From Ptiloglossa arizonensis (lineage: Eukaryota > Arthropoda > Insecta > Hymenoptera > Colletidae): a stretch of DNA of 64,000 bases. The DNA lies in the NCBI RefSeq assembly GCF_051014685.1, contig NC_135058.1, positions 12,402,811 to 12,466,810 on the forward strand, written 5' to 3'. This document shows positions 58,575 to 64,000 of this stretch, one piece after another. The position numbers and the translations under genes were made by a program. The notes below the pieces were generated by a model. The model made no database searches. It was not told the DNA's origin and saw nothing but the letters and a program-made list of their open reading frames with translations. How positions within the stretch are numbered: position 1 is the stretch's first letter; each line of letters starts with the position of its first letter.

Positions 58575-61500
58575 GAAATAATTGTATAATTTGTATTATT
58601 GGGAGAAAGAAAAATCAATCCTGGAATTAAGGTGAGTGTAGCACCATTAATTCGGTAAGTAGAATATGCACAGACTACGTCAGACAATTTAAGTAGTCAC
58701 GGTCCTCGCGACGTTACAACGTCCGACCAAGTACGATCTCATACTACTTCTAGAACCGATTGTTTCGCTCTCTCTACGCTAAAACACATTCACTACCTAC
58801 CCTCGTGTAAGAGTTCACTTCTCGTTCTTGGTTTCTTTCTAATTTTTTCCCGCTTCGTTGTCAATTATTGACCATTGTTTCTAAAAATCGAAATCAACCG
58901 AAAATACACGTACAATTATTGTAAGAGTCTCAGGGATTACAGCGACGAATTAAAATGTCAGAAGTTGAAATATCGACAAATTTTTCAACCACTTCTATTA
59001 CTAAGCGCGAGGGCGTTAACCCGCCGGTGGAAAAACGTCGAAATACAATGCGTAATTCGATGCTAGTCACGCACAACGCCTACACACCTTTAATTAAATT
59101 CACCAAACCGCGTTCCCCGTTAGGAAGTTCAACGCACCTCCTCCGCATAATTACTTTCCACCGCAAACCGCAACGCTCTCTATCGAAAGTTCTCTAAAAT
59201 TACGCACTTCCGCTTTTGTGTGTGTTTGTATGTATGTGTGTGTGTGGGCACCAGCGCGAAAATACGTCTTCACGGTATACGGATTGTGTTTCTTGACAAA
59301 CTCTGGCATTATCCGGGCAAGATTACGCAAATATTCGCGATGCGAATTCACGAGGTGAATTCCAGGGAAAACAACACTCGCGAGAACCTACGCAAGTTAA
59401 TTGGAATTCCGATCTGTATTTAAAATATATTTGTTGTTTTAGTTTTCCATCCACCACCTTCGTTTCTTCATTCACCGTTGCGCGTGATTGTTCTTTTTTT
59501 TTTCTCCTCCGTTAAACGCGAATTTTAGAACAAATTGAATCCGTTACTGGGTATCTACGTATTGTCGAATCTTGTGTAAGTGCAAGAGATGTAAATTTAG
59601 AATAAAGGTGTCTCGAAAGTGATGGTTTGGTATTTTTTAATGGGAAATTGGGGGAGGGATGAAATGAAAATCATTAGACATTTAATTGATGTAATATGCT
59701 GTGACCAGAGAAATAATCTAGATATGCAACTGTAGAATGAAGAAGTTTTGGAGAGGGTGATTTGGTATTTTTAAACTAAAAATTATGTCGGAGGAGTTAC
59801 ACGATAATCGATAAACATACAGCTGGTATAATGTAGTCTAATGGGAGAATCTATTACTTTCATTTCCTTTTTGGAGTAAAATGAAGTTCGTTCATATCGA
59901 ACTATAAACGAATAGATTCCAGAATTTGTAATGTACATAAGCACTTGTGGAATATATAAAATATATTATTTTTCCTGAGATAATTTTTTCTTGCCGTTTT
60001 TCTTAATTTAAAACCAGTACGAATAAAATATTTATTAAGTTAATCGGACAGACAAAACTGAAAAATCTCCATAGAGATGAAACTTCGAAAATGAAAAACA
60101 TGGATGTTCGATCACATTTCATCTTCTTTCCAAGTTATTTAAAAATGGAAATATTCAACATTTCGTAGCAAGAACGCTCGAAGAATGTTCAGTCATTGGA
60201 TAAATGTATTTTGTCCTGGAAAATCACATATCTCGAAAAGTTTCTCCCGTCAAGTTTCGCCAAAGAGAACGGATCCTATTGTTTCTATTACGAGTTACGA
60301 TTAAATTTTCGGTGCCGAGGAGGATCACACTCGAAACTTCGAAGAGTTCCAGCAGCATCAGCCACGCGATATTTGCATACGCGTGTATTAAACCAGCGCG
60401 TTCGACCGTCGCTCATAAATATTCTATAAAATGGTGAAATTTCCAAATTTCCCGATACGATGCTCGGAATACATTTCGAGCCTGTACATCGCGGCAGAGT
60501 GCGAAACGGAATTATTTTATTATCCGAAATTACCGGGACAGACCTTCAACTGGGAAACCAGCCTGTAAGCACGAGAATCGTAAGACGCCACTTTGCGTAC
60601 AGCGAGGCGAACCCGAGTCCTATCTGCTCACTCGGCTGGACGTGTAATTGTTTTGTATTTGCATGTAATTATTACGGCGAGCTTCGGCAAAAGGGTTTGT
60701 GTTAATACCAGCAAGCCACTTGTCGGCAAGGCTGTCGCTCATTAGCATCGTTAGCTACGGGGGAGAAAAAAAAAAAAAAAAAAAAAAAGAAAAAATATAA
60801 AGAACCCGAGGAGAGAGGGACAAAGTGGTATCGTAGCGGAGAATTGGAGCACCGAACAACGCGGGCGCAAAGGAAGTCATGCCCACTTGTTATTTCCCAA
60901 GTCCACGAAAATTACAAAAACACAGGAAAGCCCGGTCGAGATTAAGCCACCGCCCGGGAAAACGCTCGTATTAATATTTCACGCGTTTCCCCTTGCGAGC
61001 ACTCGCATACGCGTTCGCGTTATATTTTTCATCCTGGAGATTTCGTTCCGATAGGATATGTTTGTTGTGGTCGGTCCGTGTGTAACGTGGACCAATGTGA
61101 TCGACGTGAACGAGAAAGTTGCGTAAAATTAAATCGAGAACGGGTAGAGAAATTTTGTTCGCGAAAGAACAATTCTCGAGAAAATTCCATTTGAAAATTT
61201 CGCGTAACGCGACACGGAGTCTCGAACAATTGTTCGATGATTTTATTTTGTACTTTATTGACCGTAACGATAAGTGAGATTATTGTTCCTTGGACATTAA
61301 GAATTGACATTTTTTTTAATTATAAATGACAAAGGCTTCGCCTGAAGTGGACGTTCTAGAATTATTTAAACGATGTTTAACGCGTAAGTGTTTCGTTGCC
61401 CGACGATGTTTATAATTCGTCGAGAGTATAGTCAATAGAAGCACGTTTAATTTTAATATTCAATGTTCTGTAAAAGCTCGTTTAATTTTGATATCGAACG

Positions 61501-62088
61501 ATCGATACAAACACGTTCAATTTTAATATTATAACGAATATCCAATTTCGTATTAAACACGCTTCTATTGATCACAACCTTTAGAAATTATTTTCAGTTC
61601 ACCAGCTATAATTCTAAATCGTTTCTATGGTATCGAAAATGTTGTAAAGTTTGGAAGAACGTGTTATTTGAACAAATGTAGCAGTAAGGCGTAATCCCTG
61701 ATATAATCAAGGTAAATTTTTGCGTTCGATTGACGAAACACCTATGTGTTCTTACAACTGTCGCGGCACGATTCCTAGTCTGTGACACTTCGAAGAGCAA
61801 CACTGTACTATAAGCTCGGTCGTTAAAAACTTTGTGCAATACACTTACCAAGTGCAGCAAATACACTATCGGCAAAATATTTTCTCAAATAAATCTTCAT
61901 TGCGTCAACTTACCTGAAACAAATTAAAAAATACGTTGCGTTAAATAATTTTTCACGACTGCGACACAAGGCAAGATGGATCATTATCGTAACAAACAAA
62001 AGAACGAGGTAGATTTCGTCCCCTTTGTCACACTTGAATTTAGAATTAAAAGCAATTATACAATTATTACACATTCTTTTAATTAGTG
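58575..62088. other. Non-coding stretch with microsatellite and A-tract
   Basis: Contains a TG-rich run at about 59,217-59,247 and an uninterrupted run of 23 A at 60,766-60,788 (possibly a retroposon tail, though nothing upstream is recognisable). Frames are 93 codons or fewer. No gene is recognised. Confidence 0.5.
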
Positions 62089-62089
62089 T

Positions 62090-62560
62090 ACAAAATCGTA
62101 TACTTCGCGGGAAAAAACGGAGAGGGAGGATGAAGAGGAGAAAAAATTAAAAAAATATAATAATAACCAAAAGCTCAAAGAAATTGCTAAAAACTGAGTC
62201 ACGAAGCGGTCATGAGTTACATAATTGAACGATGACAAAAAGAAATTTCTGCCCCCATAAAATCGTGTATTTCGCAGGAAAAAATGTCGAGAGGGAGAAC
62301 GGGGGAAAAAAGAAAAAAAAAAAAATAAAATAACAATTACCGAGAGCTCTCAAAGGACAGCAAGGTAACGCTAGAATTGCTAAAAACTGAGTCACGGAGC
62401 GGCCGTGAGTTACGTTCGACGATGGCGAAAAAGAAAAAGAAAAAGGAAGAAAAAAAATTTTTTTTTCCTCGCAAAATCGTATACTTCTCGGGGGGAAAAA
62501 AACCCGGAGAGAGGGAGGACGGAGAGGAGGGGAGAAAAGAAGAAAAAAAAAGAGTTTCCA
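62090..62560. repeat. Three-copy tandem repeat, period 167-214 bp
   Basis: AAAATCGTATACTTCGCGGG-type heads at 62,092, 62,259 and 62,473 are followed by purine-rich A/G tracts. The block AATTGCTAAAAACTGAGTCA recurs near 62,182 and 62,376, each continuing CG(A/G)AGCGG. The lysine/glutamate-rich and phenylalanine-rich frames here are by-products of the A/G tracts. Confidence 0.8.
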
Positions 62561-62564
62561 ACGA

Positions 62565-64000
62565 CACGACATTGTGCATACATCGGCACTGATGCCGCAT
62601 CGCGTATTTAAAGCGGCCAAACGAACCGGAGCGTTGTTCGAATTCCCTCCTCGGGGGTACGCTAATTAGGGGCTGGTAGGGATTCTCTGCGGTGTCCGGG
62701 GCATTTTCGTATCAATATTTAAAACGAGGCCGACGAACAGCGTCGCGCGAGCACCAGCCGTACGGCGACTGCACAGCGTTAAAGGATTACAACCGATTGC
62801 TTTTAATTAGAGATTATCGATTCCTAGTGACGCCATTGTTCACCGGCCCGTTCGATAATTGATTTACACTCCCGATCCACGTGCAGCCGTCGCTGCGCCA
62901 AATATAAAACATGGAATATCGGAGTTTCGATTAACGAAGATAATACCGACGCTTTAATGCGTTATTAAATACGCGACGCGCAATTTGTCGCGACGTCAAG
63001 TCGCGCGTTCACTTCCACTGGCGGCAAGATATCGATTCACGTCGCGTCGACGTGTCGATTTTAATTCCGACGCTTCGACGGGGGCAACACCGACTTACTC
63101 CGTTTGCGCTCCAAGTGGAGGGAAAATATTGTTTCTACACAATGGATCGAAAAAATGTTTCTTACGCTATTAGGGAATTTCCCTGATCTACAATTTTGAT
63201 TTTAATGAAACTTTATGCGTGTGTAAAGCTTCATGCGTAATTCTTTTGTCGATGAAAAATGTTCTCGAGAGGATCGAATTAAGATTAGAAAATTTTAGAG
63301 CATCGTCGACGACTGCAAGGTTATTTAAGAGTTTAACAGTATTGGATTTATTGCTTGCGAAAACTTTAAAGAATGGCATTCAACGTGTTGAAATAGTTCT
63401 TTTTCTATTCGAAATTTGACTCACCGAATATTCCTTAAATTTGTTATTTAAATGCATATTAAATAAGGTCTGTACCATACTCTAAAAATAGTATGCATTA
63501 TGCTAATGTGTGTATTTATATGTACCTATCAGTTTTCCCTGGAAAAAGATTTCTGATTTTCCAACCACCTCGATTACCCAACCACCAACCCTTCGTCCCT
63601 GCTAGATCGGATAATCGAGGGACTATTGTATATGAAAGTTCTGCGATAACGGAGAAGAAAATTATCACCTCCGAGGCATAAACAATATCGATTATTTCGT
63701 TCAAAAGAACTTCCTGTACTAGGGAAAAAAATTTTCTATCGAATAAAAGGAATATTTTCTAAAAGTGTAATATACAAGGTAATATGATACTAAACGTGTT
63801 ATAAATGGGCAATATGGTACTAAATGTGTAATGGATGGACAATATGACACTTCAGGGGTTTATTCGGCCCCTAAAAACGACAAAAAAGTTTCATGTAAAC
63901 ATATACATAAATGTAGAGTGACATTTTTTCCTACGAAGTTTCATTTCTGAACAGTTCGATGCTCAGAATTCGGAGGGTTAATTTACAGATAAAACATTTA
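62565..64000. other. Non-coding stretch to the window end
   Basis: CpG-rich to 63.1 kb, AT-rich after. Near 63,770-63,850, AATATG(A/G)(T/A)AC..AA(A/C)(T/G)TGT-like phrases repeat loosely. No gene is recognised and nothing runs clearly off the end. Confidence 0.45.

Overview
The window reads as nuclear DNA of an animal, most probably an insect. No open frame is longer than 224 codons, none resembles a protein family I know, and nothing looks bacterial (no operons, ribosome-binding sites or tRNA clusters). The only confidently identifiable gene is a 5S ribosomal RNA-like copy of arthropod type on the minus strand at 54,922-55,040. The base composition, CpG-rich unique DNA mixed with AT-rich repeats, fits a hymenopteran such as a bee. 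That placement is an inference, not a proof.

Most of the window is intergenic or intronic DNA. It is full of small, decayed tandem duplications: 25-, 27- and 34-bp minisatellites, 110-240 bp two- or three-copy duplications, and longer arrays at 25.8-26.7 kb, 29.4-29.8 kb, 34.6-35.7 kb and 62.1-62.6 kb. There are also microsatellites, GA-rich and G-rich tracts, two LTR-like promoter segments, and MITE-like fold-backs at 1.0 kb and 58.3 kb.

The outstanding structure is a 7.36-kb palindrome at 41,272-48,633. Each side has an outer arm of about 1.65 kb. Every stretch I compared base by base is identical between the two arms and symmetric about one axis (paired coordinates sum to 89,905). Inside the arms lie head-to-head arrays of a 544-bp tandem unit, 4.5 copies on the left and 2.5 on the right, meeting at a diverged head-to-head junction near 45,510. 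Each outer arm carries two related modules bounded by an inverted 14-mer (CTGCCGAGCAATTA type), several small hairpins, and a TATA-plus-initiator sequence pointing outwards. The last 29 bp of the arms differ by five changes, all transitions, while the next bases inwards are identical. This suggests arm-to-arm gene conversion with a sharp boundary. The layout resembles Foldback/Galileo-type elements, or a natural source of hairpin RNA. No transposase is visible and I do not recognise the family.

No pathway can be reconstructed here. Two short open frames (22,469-22,621 and 39,045-39,269) are listed only as weak candidates.
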